Shown here piece by piece: positions 15,428-22,942 of a stretch of 52,257 nucleotides of DNA. The stretch covers positions 1-52,257 of the forward strand of contig JAEWEQ010000020.1 of assembly GCA_023389315.1 (NCBI GenBank), in the 5' to 3' direction. Every line of letters begins with the position of its first letter. Position 1 is the stretch's first letter. Origin of the DNA: Actinomycetes bacterium (lineage in GTDB: Bacteria; Actinomycetota; Actinomycetes; Actinomycetales; Actinomycetaceae). The position numbers were made by a program, and so were the translations under genes. A model generated the notes under the pieces. The model ran no database searches. It had not been told where the DNA came from and was given only the letters and a program-made list of their open reading frames with translations.

Positions 15428-16618
15428 ATGTCTAAACTTCGTACCACCCATGTAGGATCGCTGCCGCGCCCAGAGTCGCTCCTAGTCGCCAATGAACAAC
15501 GGCACGCTGGCACCATTAGTGACGCTGACTTCGAGGTCGTCCTCGCGGCGGCTGCTGACGCTGTGATTGCGCGTCAAGCGCAGATCGGTATTGACGTGGT
15601 GAATGAGGGCGAGTACGGCCATATCACCTCCGGCAAAGTTGATTACGGCGCCTGGTGGAACTATTCCTTCCATCGGTTGGGCGGTCTGGAACTGACTGAT
15701 AATGATCGCTGGCAAGAGGATGTGGAAGTCTTTTCGGAGCCGGGCAAGATCCGACTGACGTCTTTCTCCCATCGGCGCGACTGGTCGCGTTTTCGACAGG
15801 CATATACCGACCCCACTTCGGGGATCCTCACTCACCGAGCGCGGGTGAAGAATCCCAAAATCGTGGGGCCCCTTACCTACATCGGTGCGGCGGCGGCGAA
15901 GAAGGATGTGGAGTTGCTGCTACACGGGCTAGAAAAAGCCGGAAAAACGCCCGCTGAGGGCTTCATTGCTGCACTTTCCCCCGGCTCTTGTGCGCGCATT
16001 CCTAACCAGTATTACGCCACTGATGAAGAAGTGGTGTGGGCTTGCGCGGAGGCCCTGCGTGAGGAATATCGGATCATTACCGAAGCCGGATTGACGGTGC
16101 AGATCGACGATCCGTCGGTGGCGGAAGCTTGGGATCAGATCCAACCGGAACCGTCGGTGAGCGACTACCGGGACTTCATTCAAGTGCGCATTGACGCCCT
16201 CAACTATGCGCTGGAGGGGATTGCTCCCGAGCAAGTGCGATTCCATATCTGCTGGGGGTCGTGGCACGGCCCGCACACTACCGATATTCCTTTGAAGCAT
16301 ATTATCGATAAAGTCTTGCAGGTCAGAGCTCAGGGTTTTACTTTTGAGGCCGCCAACGCCCGTCATGAACACGAATGGACAGTGTGGCGAGAAGTAGATC
16401 TGCCGGCGGACGTGGTGTTGATTCCGGGGGCGGTGTCGCACTCAACGAATGTGGTGGAGCATCCCGAACTGGTGGCGCAGCGGTTGACGCGTTTCACCGA
16501 TTTGGTGGGGAAGGAGCGGGTGATCGCCTCTACTGACTGTGGACTAGGGGGACGCATTCACGCCGATATCGCGTGGGCGAAGCTGGAATCTCTGGTCGCC
16601 GGAGCCGCCCTGGTGTGA
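15428..16618 (+). CDS. Cobalamin-independent methionine synthase-like protein (MetE C-terminal-type)
   Basis: A 396-residue zinc enzyme with the MetE C-terminal barrel: LRTTHVGSLPRPESLL at the start, IDVVNEGEYGH, then FHICWGSWHGPHTTDIPL (zinc His and Cys) and the C-terminal ASTDCGLGGR with the second zinc Cys. It lacks the N-terminal half of true MetE, placing it with the YxjG/YxjH-like methyltransferases that make methionine from homocysteine using simple methyl donors. The exact donor is unknown. AAGGAAC precedes ATG 15428. The long leader and possible small peptide upstream suggest regulation at the RNA level. Confidence 0.85.
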   Translation: MSKLRTTHVGSLPRPESLLVANEQRHAGTISDADFEVVLAAAADAVIARQAQIGIDVVNEGEYGHITSGKVDYGAWWNYSFHRLGGLELTDNDRWQEDVEVFSEPGKIRLTSFSHRRDWSRFRQAYTDPTSGILTHRARVKNPKIVGPLTYIGAAAAKKDVELLLHGLEKAGKTPAEGFIAALSPGSCARIPNQYYATDEEVVWACAEALREEYRIITEAGLTVQIDDPSVAEAWDQIQPEPSVSDYRDFIQVRIDALNYALEGIAPEQVRFHICWGSWHGPHTTDIPLKHIIDKVLQVRAQGFTFEAANARHEHEWTVWREVDLPADVVLIPGAVSHSTNVVEHPELVAQRLTRFTDLVGKERVIASTDCGLGGRIHADIAWAKLESLVAGAALV

Positions 16619-16640
16619 GCCAAGCTTCCAAGCTGAGCAA

Positions 16641-16853
16641 CTAGCCCTCCGTTGCGGCTTCTGCCTCGTCCACGTGCTCGTGTGGTTCCTCGTTGGAACG
16701 CAGAGTAATCCGACAGGCGGGGGTAATATCGACTGGTTGTTCCGAGGGCGGAACGCTGTAGACGATATCTCGCAGCCGGGTGATTAGCAGACCAGTGAGC
16801 CTAGAGTTTTCATCCCAGTTCGCCTGCAGATGGAAGTAGCCGTCGGTTGTCAT
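16641..16853 (-). CDS. Hypothetical small acidic protein
   Basis: A 70-codon frame starting MTTDGYFHLQANWDENSRLTG with a compact beta-like first half and an acidic, disordered end (EEPHEHVDEAEAATEG). The ribosome binding site is weak (GAGG two bases before the ATG). It converges on the MetE-like gene with 22 bp between stops. No homologue recognised; it could be a chance frame, although the composition looks like a real soluble protein. Confidence 0.35.
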   Translation of the reverse strand: MTTDGYFHLQANWDENSRLTGLLITRLRDIVYSVPPSEQPVDITPACRITLRSNEEPHEHVDEAEAATEG

Positions 16854-17240
16854 CGCCTCACTTGACCGGGCTGTAGGCAGGTCCGAGAAGACAAGTTCCC
16901 ACTGGTGTTTACCACCTGGGCTGATAAGGCGGCGTAGTTTCGCCTGCTGCTGGACATATGGGATATGCGGGTTGAGCTGCGCAACCGGATCGGGGGGACA
17001 GAGCCGCAGGTGACAATGCCGTGGCGTGGATCATGACAGGAATTGGCGGTAATGACCTCATGAGTTCTCTTTCTGGTTGGCAGTCGCTAATAGACGTATA
17101 GGATCTTATTGAGCGTATGTGATGTGGAACACTTGGGTGGTTGCTATTTCGGTATTTGATGTATGGACTCAAATTGCAAAGGTGATGCACCTCACTCGTT
17201 CGTGCTGGCTGCCGTCGGGAATAAAGTGCACCTAGCGAAG
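16854..17240. other. Intergenic region upstream of dnaK, possible gene remnant
   Basis: About 390 bp before the first HAIR site, of lower GC than its neighbours. On the plus strand, around 16918-17036, a short frame reads FRLLLDIWDMRVELRNRIGG after an in-frame stop, protein-like but unsupported by a start. This may be a decayed gene end. The opposite 93-codon frame is Ser/Pro-rich and unconvincing. No RNA gene is recognised. Confidence 0.3.
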
Positions 17241-17261
17241 GTTGAGTGACTTAGACTCAAG
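17241..17261. promoter_or_regulatory. HAIR operator 1 (HspR binding site) upstream of dnaK
   Basis: GTTGAGT-N7-ACTCAAG matches the HspR-associated inverted repeat consensus CTTGAGT-N7-ACTCAAG at 13 of 14 positions. It is the distal of two sites before dnaK. Confidence 0.88.
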
Positions 17262-17302
17262 TTTCCGGTTTTCGAGTTGACAGCATCTTGGGGCTGGGTA
17301 AA

Positions 17303-17323
17303 CTTGAGTGTAGACGACTCAAC
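17303..17323. promoter_or_regulatory. HAIR operator 2 (HspR binding site) upstream of dnaK
   Basis: CTTGAGT-N7-ACTCAAC lies 24 bp before the dnaK ATG and 62 bp (about six helical turns) from HAIR 1. HspR bound here would block the promoter and be released on heat or misfolded-protein stress. Confidence 0.9.
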
Positions 17324-17347
17324 TTAGACAAGTTTTAGGAGGCCAAC

Positions 17348-19225
17348 ATGGCACGTGCAGTAGGTATCGACCTCGGCACCACGAACTCGGCAATCGCCAC
17401 CCTCGAAGGCGGCGAACCCACCATCATCGCCAACGCTGAAGGCGCCCGCACCACCCCCTCGGTGGTAGCTTTCTCCAAGTCCGGGGAAGTGCTGGTCGGG
17501 GAAATCGCCAAGCGTCAGGCAGTAACCAACGTCGACCGCACCATCATGTCGGTAAAGCGCCACATGGGCACCGACTGGTCCACCAGCATCGACGACAAGA
17601 AGTACACCGCGCAGGAAATCTCCGCCCGCATCCTGGGTAAGCTCAAGCGCGACGCGGAAGAATACCTGGGTGAAACCGTGACCGACGCGGTCATCACCGT
17701 CCCCGCCTACTTCAACGACGCGGAACGCCAGGCCACCAAGGATGCCGGACGCATCGCCGGTCTGAACGTCACCCGTATCGTGAACGAACCCACCGCGGCC
17801 GCCCTCGCCTACGGTCTGGCCAAGGGTAAGGAAGACGAACTGATCCTGGTGTTCGACCTCGGTGGCGGTACCTTCGACGTTTCCTTGCTGGAAATCGGCA
17901 AGGACACTGACGATGATGACTCCACCTTCTCCACCATCGAGGTGCGCGCCACCTCCGGTGACAACCGCCTGGGTGGTGACGACTGGGATAACGCCATCGT
18001 CAAGTGGCTGGTAGAGCGAGTGAAGTCCAACACCGGCAACGACCTGTCCAAGGACCCGGTGGCAATGCAGCGTCTGCGCGACGCCGCGGAGCAGGCGAAG
18101 AAGGAACTGTCCTCTTCGACCTCCACCAACATCTCCTTGCAGTACCTCACCATGGTTGACGGCGTACCCGTACACCTGGATGAGACCCTCACCCGCGCCA
18201 AGTTTGAGGACATGACCTCTGACTTGCTCGAGCGCACCAAGGCCCCGTTCCACGCGGTAATCCGCGACGCAGGCATCTCGGTGAGCGACATTGACCACGT
18301 CATCTTGGTGGGCGGCTCCACCCGTATGCCGGCGGTCACCGAAGTGGTGAAGGAACTCACCGGCGGTAAGGAACCGTCGAAGTCCGTGAACCCGGACGAA
18401 GTGGTGGCCATGGGTGCGGCCCTGCAGGCTGGTGTCATGCAGGGTGATCGCAAGGACGTGCTGCTGATCGACGTGACCCCGCTGTCCCTGGGTATCGAAA
18501 CCAAGGGTGGGTTCATGACCAAGCTGATCGACCGCAACACCGCGATCCCGACGAAGTCCTCCGAGGTGTTCTCCACCGCGGAAGACAACCAGCCTTCGGT
18601 GCTGATCCAGGTGTTCCAAGGTGAGCGCGAGTTCGCCCGCGACAATAAGCCGCTGGGTACCTTCGAGCTGACCGGCATCGCCCCCGCCCCGCGTGGCGTG
18701 CCCCAGATTGAAGTTACCTTCGACATTGACGCCAACGGCATCGTGCACGTCTCCGCCAAGGACCGTGGCACCGGCAAGGAACAGTCCATGACCATCACCG
18801 GTGGTTCCGCCCTGCCCAAGGACGAGATCGACCGCATGGTTAAGGAAGCTGAAGCGCACGCCGAAGAAGATAAGAAGCGTCGCGAAGAGGCCGAGGTGCG
18901 CAACACCGCGGAGCAGACCGTGTACCAGATGAACAAGATCTTGAAGGACGAAGCTGACAAGATTTCTGACGAAACCGCCTCCGCGGTGAAGGAAGATATC
19001 GACGCCCTCAAGACCGCCCTCGAAGGCGACGACGTGGAAGCCATTAAGGAAGCCATGTCCAAGCTGAACGAATCCGGCATGAAGATCGGTCAGGAAGTCT
19101 ACGCCGCCGCGCAGGCCGAACAGGCCCAGGCAGAGGCGGGCGCCGAAGGTGCCCAGTCCGAAACCAGTGGCGGTGAGGACGATGTGATCGACGCCGAAAT
19201 CGTCGACGAAGAGGACAACAAGTGA
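17348..19225 (+). CDS. dnaK: Molecular chaperone DnaK (Hsp70)
   Basis: An ATP-dependent chaperone of 625 residues. ARAVGIDLGTTNSAIA is the first phosphate loop, VITVPAYFNDAERQATKDAGRIAGL and LVFDLGGGTFDVSLLEI form the ATPase core, and VDVTPLSLGIETKGG begins the substrate-binding domain. The lid is helical and the tail acidic (DDVIDAEIVDEEDNK). AGGAGG precedes ATG 17348. It heads the dnaK-grpE-dnaJ-hspR operon and is preceded by two HAIR sites, so HspR, itself encoded at the operon's end, should repress it. Confidence 0.98.
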   Translation: MARAVGIDLGTTNSAIATLEGGEPTIIANAEGARTTPSVVAFSKSGEVLVGEIAKRQAVTNVDRTIMSVKRHMGTDWSTSIDDKKYTAQEISARILGKLKRDAEEYLGETVTDAVITVPAYFNDAERQATKDAGRIAGLNVTRIVNEPTAAALAYGLAKGKEDELILVFDLGGGTFDVSLLEIGKDTDDDDSTFSTIEVRATSGDNRLGGDDWDNAIVKWLVERVKSNTGNDLSKDPVAMQRLRDAAEQAKKELSSSTSTNISLQYLTMVDGVPVHLDETLTRAKFEDMTSDLLERTKAPFHAVIRDAGISVSDIDHVILVGGSTRMPAVTEVVKELTGGKEPSKSVNPDEVVAMGAALQAGVMQGDRKDVLLIDVTPLSLGIETKGGFMTKLIDRNTAIPTKSSEVFSTAEDNQPSVLIQVFQGEREFARDNKPLGTFELTGIAPAPRGVPQIEVTFDIDANGIVHVSAKDRGTGKEQSMTITGGSALPKDEIDRMVKEAEAHAEEDKKRREEAEVRNTAEQTVYQMNKILKDEADKISDETASAVKEDIDALKTALEGDDVEAIKEAMSKLNESGMKIGQEVYAAAQAEQAQAEAGAEGAQSETSGGEDDVIDAEIVDEEDNK

Positions 19226-20022
19226 GCCAAAACTCCATGAATCCGAACCCAGAAAACGGTCCGGATCGTGAAGCTGAAAACGTGGGGGCCTCTAACCAGG
19301 CCCCCACGGGCCCATCTGGGGCCAGCTCTCACGATCCGCACACCGAGAACGCTCCCGCGGCCGGCACCCACAGTGCTGCCTCAGCCCCCAGCCCGGCCTC
19401 GGCCGACAGTGCGTCCTCGGGCGAAAGCCTCTCAGCTGACAGCGCGCCCTCGGCGGCCAGTCCCGCCCAGCCAGATACCAGCAACGAGGACGGTGCCATC
19501 GACCCCGATGACATCTCCCACCTGGAAGAACAGCTAGCGGATATTGACGTACCCAGCGACGTTAACGACGTCGACGCCCTGCGCGCCGAGCTGACACAAC
19601 TATCCGACGACCTGGCCCGCGCTCGCGCCGACCACTACAACTTGAACCAGCAGTACAACAACTACGTACGCCGCTCCAAGACTGACGTGTCCGCCGCCCG
19701 CAAACGCGGTCACGAACAGGTAGTGGAAGCCCTCATGCCGGTGCTAGATGACATCGAAGCGGCCCGCCAAGCCGGTGCCCTAACCGACGGGCCCTTCGCC
19801 GCCATCGCCACTAAGCTGGAACAAATCCTGTCCAGTAAATACGAGTTCGAACGCTTCGGCGAAGCGGGGGAGAACTTCGACCCGATGCTGCACGAGGCCG
19901 TGATGGCCACGCCCTCAGCGGAAGTGGAAGTCGAAACCGTGCAACAGGTCATCCAAGCGGGCTACCGTGTGGGTGAACGAGTGGTGCGCCCCGCCAAAGT
20001 GATCGTGGCGAACCCGCAGTGA
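19222..20022 (+). CDS. grpE: Nucleotide exchange factor GrpE
   Basis: GTG 19222 overlaps the dnaK stop by four bases, implying translational coupling. The C-terminal ~170 residues are a normal GrpE: LRAELTQLSDDLARARADHYNLNQQYNNYVRRSK (long helix), then VVEALMPVLDDIEAAR and LHEAVMATPSAEVEVETVQQVIQAGYRVGERVVRPAKV. The first ~95 residues are a Ser/Ala/Pro-rich disordered extension, longer than usual for the family. That extension includes SNEDGAID, coded by a GAGGACGG copy. It releases ADP from DnaK in the chaperone cycle. Confidence 0.95.
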   Translation: MSQNSMNPNPENGPDREAENVGASNQAPTGPSGASSHDPHTENAPAAGTHSAASAPSPASADSASSGESLSADSAPSAASPAQPDTSNEDGAIDPDDISHLEEQLADIDVPSDVNDVDALRAELTQLSDDLARARADHYNLNQQYNNYVRRSKTDVSAARKRGHEQVVEALMPVLDDIEAARQAGALTDGPFAAIATKLEQILSSKYEFERFGEAGENFDPMLHEAVMATPSAEVEVETVQQVIQAGYRVGERVVRPAKVIVANPQ

Positions 20023-20087
20023 AACGAAAACTATCAGCGCAGCCGCGCCTGTGTGGCGGCTGCTCAGCAGAAGGGAGGTGAGAGCCA

Positions 20088-21101
20088 ATGGCAGGACAAG
20101 ACTGGATGGAAAAAGACTTCTACAAGGTCCTGGGCGTGAAGAAAGACGCCGATGTGGACACCATTAAGAAGGCTTACCGCAAACTTGCGCGGGAAAACCA
20201 CCCCGACCAGCACCCCGGTGACAAGGCCGCCGAGGAACGCTTCAAAGCCATCGGGGAAGCCTACAAAGTGCTCTCCGACCCGGCCCAACGCAAACAGTAT
20301 GACGCGATCCGCGCCATGGCTGGCGGTGGTGCGCGTTTTTCGGCGGGCCCATCAGGGGGCGCCGGGGGGTTCGAGGATCTCTTCGGCTCCATGTTCGGCG
20401 GCGGTTCTGGCGGGCCTCACGTAAGATTCTCCACCTCAAACGCCGGCGGAACCGCCGGGTTCGATGACATCCTCTCCGGACTGTTCTCAGGTGGCTCCAA
20501 CGCTTCCTTCGACGCCGGCGCCTTCGCCGGACCCGGAGGTTTCAGTCAGTCCCGACGCGGCGCCGACCTAGCCACCAAAACCACCCTCTCCCTGCGTCAA
20601 GCAGTAGAAGGCACCACCGTGAAAATGACGGTGGAAGGCCGATCCATGACCGTGCGCATCCCCGCCGGGGTGAGCGACGGGCAAAAGATCCGCCTGCGTG
20701 GCAAAGGTCGCCCCGGTGTGGCAGGAGGCCCCGCCGGTGACCTGGTGGTCACCATCAACGTGGAAAAGCACCCGATCTACCGCATCGAAGGCAACAACTT
20801 GCACATGCGCCTGCCGGTTTCCTACCCCGAAGCGGTGCTGGGAGCCAAGGTCGCGGTGCCACTGCTGGACGGTTCCACCGTCACCGTGAAGGTCCCCGCC
20901 GGCACGTCCTCGGGCGCCCACCTGCGGGTGCGTCGCCACGGCATCGCCCAGGGCCGCAAACGCGGCGACCTGATTATCGACGTGGAAATCGTCACCCCCA
21001 CCGACCTGTCCAAGGACGGTCGCGCGGCGGTCAAATCGCTGGCAGAAGCCCTGGGCGACTGGGATCCGCGTGCAGAGTTGGCCGCCCAATCCAAACAGTA
21101 G
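20088..21101 (+). CDS. dnaJ: DnaJ-like co-chaperone without zinc finger
   Basis: A J-domain protein of 337 residues that stimulates DnaK ATPase. The J domain spans residues 8-75 with the HPD motif (ARENHPDQHPG). A Gly/Phe-rich linker follows (GGGARFSAGPSGGAGGFEDLFGSMFGGG). The C-terminal beta domains run from KTTLSLRQAVEGTTVKMTVEGRSMTVRIPAGVSDGQKIRLRGKG. No CxxCxGxG zinc-finger repeats are present, so it is the short DnaJ1/CbpA-type common in actinobacteria. It is third in the heat-shock operon, 65 bp after grpE, with GGAGGTGAG before ATG 20088. Confidence 0.93.
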   Translation: MAGQDWMEKDFYKVLGVKKDADVDTIKKAYRKLARENHPDQHPGDKAAEERFKAIGEAYKVLSDPAQRKQYDAIRAMAGGGARFSAGPSGGAGGFEDLFGSMFGGGSGGPHVRFSTSNAGGTAGFDDILSGLFSGGSNASFDAGAFAGPGGFSQSRRGADLATKTTLSLRQAVEGTTVKMTVEGRSMTVRIPAGVSDGQKIRLRGKGRPGVAGGPAGDLVVTINVEKHPIYRIEGNNLHMRLPVSYPEAVLGAKVAVPLLDGSTVTVKVPAGTSSGAHLRVRRHGIAQGRKRGDLIIDVEIVTPTDLSKDGRAAVKSLAEALGDWDPRAELAAQSKQ

Positions 21102-21181
21102 AAGGGGGCGCCGGTCCGGTTTCATAAACGAGGCCGGGGGCTGGCGCTTCCCGAAGACCCCAACGTGAAGGAGGAGGAAAG

Positions 21182-21694
21182 ATGAGCTCACGTACCACCA
21201 CTTACGTGATATCGGTGGCCGCTGAACTCGCGGGCATGCACCCGCAAACCCTCCGCCAATACGACCGCCTGGGACTCGTCACCCCGCAACGCACCCGCGG
21301 GCGGGGGCGACGATACACGGCCCGAGACGTGGAACGGCTGCGGGAAGTCCAACGCCTGTCCCAAGATGAGGGCATTAACTTGGAAGGGATCCGCCACATC
21401 CTGCAACTGCGGGCCGAGGTGGAACAACTCCAAGCCCAGCGCGACGAACTGCGGGCACAAACCCAAGCGTTGCGCTCCGAAGCGGCGCGCTTACAGCAGA
21501 TTGTGGCCGAAGCCCGCCACCGGCGTGAGCGGATCTTCTCCGCTAACGCCCGCGGTGACGTGGCGGCGGTGCGGCGCGGCTACCGGCCTGCCGCGCCAGC
21601 GCGCGAGGGCGGGGAACTGGTGCACGTGCCCTGGCCCAGCCCGGTGCCGGCCCGCTCCAACGCCCTCGTGCTGTTTTCCCCCCGCCGCAGCTAG
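21182..21694 (+). CDS. hspR: Heat-shock repressor HspR (MerR family)
   Basis: A 170-residue regulator. Residues 8-75 are a MerR winged helix: YVISVAAELAGMHPQTLRQYDRLGLVTPQRTRGRGRRYTARDVERL. A coiled coil follows (EVEQLQAQRDELRAQTQALRSEAARLQQI). The C-terminal tail ends in a hydrophobic segment (NALVLFSPRRS), as in mycobacterial and Streptomyces HspR. GGAGGAGGAAAG precedes ATG 21182. It is the last gene of the dnaK operon; with DnaK as co-repressor it should bind the HAIR sites before dnaK and clpB. Confidence 0.95.
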   Translation: MSSRTTTYVISVAAELAGMHPQTLRQYDRLGLVTPQRTRGRGRRYTARDVERLREVQRLSQDEGINLEGIRHILQLRAEVEQLQAQRDELRAQTQALRSEAARLQQIVAEARHRRERIFSANARGDVAAVRRGYRPAAPAREGGELVHVPWPSPVPARSNALVLFSPRRS

Positions 21695-21758
21695 GTGGGG
21701 GAGGTTGGTCGAGACAGCTGTGCCGAAGAACCTGCTGTTTCCCCCCGCCGCAGCTAGG
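21675..21758. repeat. Duplicated 3' end of hspR
   Basis: The last coding bases and stop of hspR (TTTCCCCCCGCCGCAGCTAG, from 21675) recur 63 bp downstream from 21738, outside the gene. The copy is 21 bases identical. It looks like a short tandem duplication at the gene end. Confidence 0.7.
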
Positions 21759-21888
21759 CCGATCACGTTGACTGCCACGGCGGCATTGGAGGCCAGGCTC
21801 CTTCCCGCGTCGCGGCTAGTTGGCAGCGATAGCGCGGGCGGGGCGTACTAAGATAGCCGGTAAGGCTTTCACTCATAAGGAGACATTG

Positions 21889-22791
21889 ATGAGCGACAAC
21901 ACCAACGGTGTAGACCCCCAGCAGGAGCCAGAACCGCGCTACGGGCGTCGCGCCGCTGATGAACCCGGATACGTGCCACCGCAGCCAGGGGCAACCCCCG
22001 CGGGGTCAGCTCCCTCCGCACCCGGTGGGAACACCCAGCCGAACCAACCCGGTTCGGGCTACGGCGGTCAGTCTCAAACCGGATCTGGACAACCTGGTTA
22101 CGGTCAAGCTCCCGCGAGCTACGGGCACTCACAACCTGGCTACGGCCAGGGGCAGCCAGGCTATGGCCAGTCAAGCCAATCTGGCTACGGGCAGTTCCAG
22201 CCCGGTTACGGCCAACCCGCGGGCGGCCCGCACATGGGGCAACCGTACGGCGGAGCACCGCGTGCGCTTCCCCGCCGTGGCCTGCCCATCACCTTGATCG
22301 TGGTTGGCTGCGTGCTGATGTTCCTGGTGGCACCCTTCGTGCTTATTTTTGGTGGCACCTTCGGCGTGATCGGCGGCCTAGACAGCTTCGATTCGGAGTC
22401 ACTTTCTTCCGAGCAACTGACGGTAGACACCACTCGCGTCGCCATGGTCAGCGTCAGCCCCGCCAACGACAACACTTCCTGTCACCTGGAACAGGGTGGA
22501 AAAGTGGTGGAACTGAGCGGCCAGTCTTCCACCGGGTCGAAAGTTTTCACTAGCGAAAACGTCGCTCCGGGAGCCTACGACGTGGTGTGTGAAAACCTGC
22601 CCGACGGAGCCATGGTGATGTCGATGTCTGGCGCAGCTGCCATGAAGATGGCGAAGGACTTTGGCACCGGCGCACTGTGGTCACTGCTGCCCGGCTTCCT
22701 TGGCCTGGGGCTGCTGATTTGGGGCATCGTGAAACTGGTGAAAGTTAACCGGCGTCGCCGCGAAATCCAACTGCAACAGTTCGGCTACTAA
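21889..22791 (+). CDS. Membrane protein with N-terminal YGQ-rich low-complexity domain
   Basis: A 300-residue protein. The first ~120 residues are disordered and built on repeated QPGYGQ/SGYGQ units (GQPGYGQAPASYGHSQPGYG...). Then come a membrane helix (LPITLIVVGCVLMFLVAPFVLIFGGTFGVIG), an outer domain with a single Cys pair (TSCHLEQ...DVVCENL), and a C-terminal helix (LLPGFLGLGLLIWGIVKLV) ending in the basic NRRRREIQLQQFGY. AAGGAG precedes ATG 21889. The N-terminus should be cytoplasmic. Similar Gly/Tyr/Gln-rich membrane proteins occur in actinobacteria without known function. A clean terminator follows. Confidence 0.7.
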   Translation: MSDNTNGVDPQQEPEPRYGRRAADEPGYVPPQPGATPAGSAPSAPGGNTQPNQPGSGYGGQSQTGSGQPGYGQAPASYGHSQPGYGQGQPGYGQSSQSGYGQFQPGYGQPAGGPHMGQPYGGAPRALPRRGLPITLIVVGCVLMFLVAPFVLIFGGTFGVIGGLDSFDSESLSSEQLTVDTTRVAMVSVSPANDNTSCHLEQGGKVVELSGQSSTGSKVFTSENVAPGAYDVVCENLPDGAMVMSMSGAAAMKMAKDFGTGALWSLLPGFLGLGLLIWGIVKLVKVNRRRREIQLQQFGY

Positions 22792-22832
22792 CAGCCCCAC
22801 CGGGCGGCGCTGAGCCGCCGTTAAAACCCAGC

Positions 22833-22866
22833 GCGGGCCAACTCCTCAGGTAAGGAGTTGGCCCGC
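22833..22866. terminator. Intrinsic bidirectional terminator
   Basis: GCGGGCCAACTCCT (22833-22846) pairs perfectly with AGGAGTTGGCCCGC (22853-22866) across a 6-base loop, between the converging YGQ-protein and prolyl oligopeptidase genes. Confidence 0.8.
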
Positions 22867-22942
22867 AAAGCTATGCTCACCGGGGTGTTGGCATGCGCCG
22901 CCCGCCACGAGGGGGTGGCGCTGCCAGCCCGGCACCGCAGCG

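Noticed and set aside
17324..18859. 511-codon open frame on the minus strand opposite dnaK
   Set aside because: A shadow of biased codon use in dnaK; Gly/His/Val-rich product with no domain, and dnaK is unmistakable.
17809..19080. 423-codon Ser-rich frame on the minus strand inside dnaK
   Set aside because: Low-complexity antisense frame caused by GC-rich codons in dnaK.
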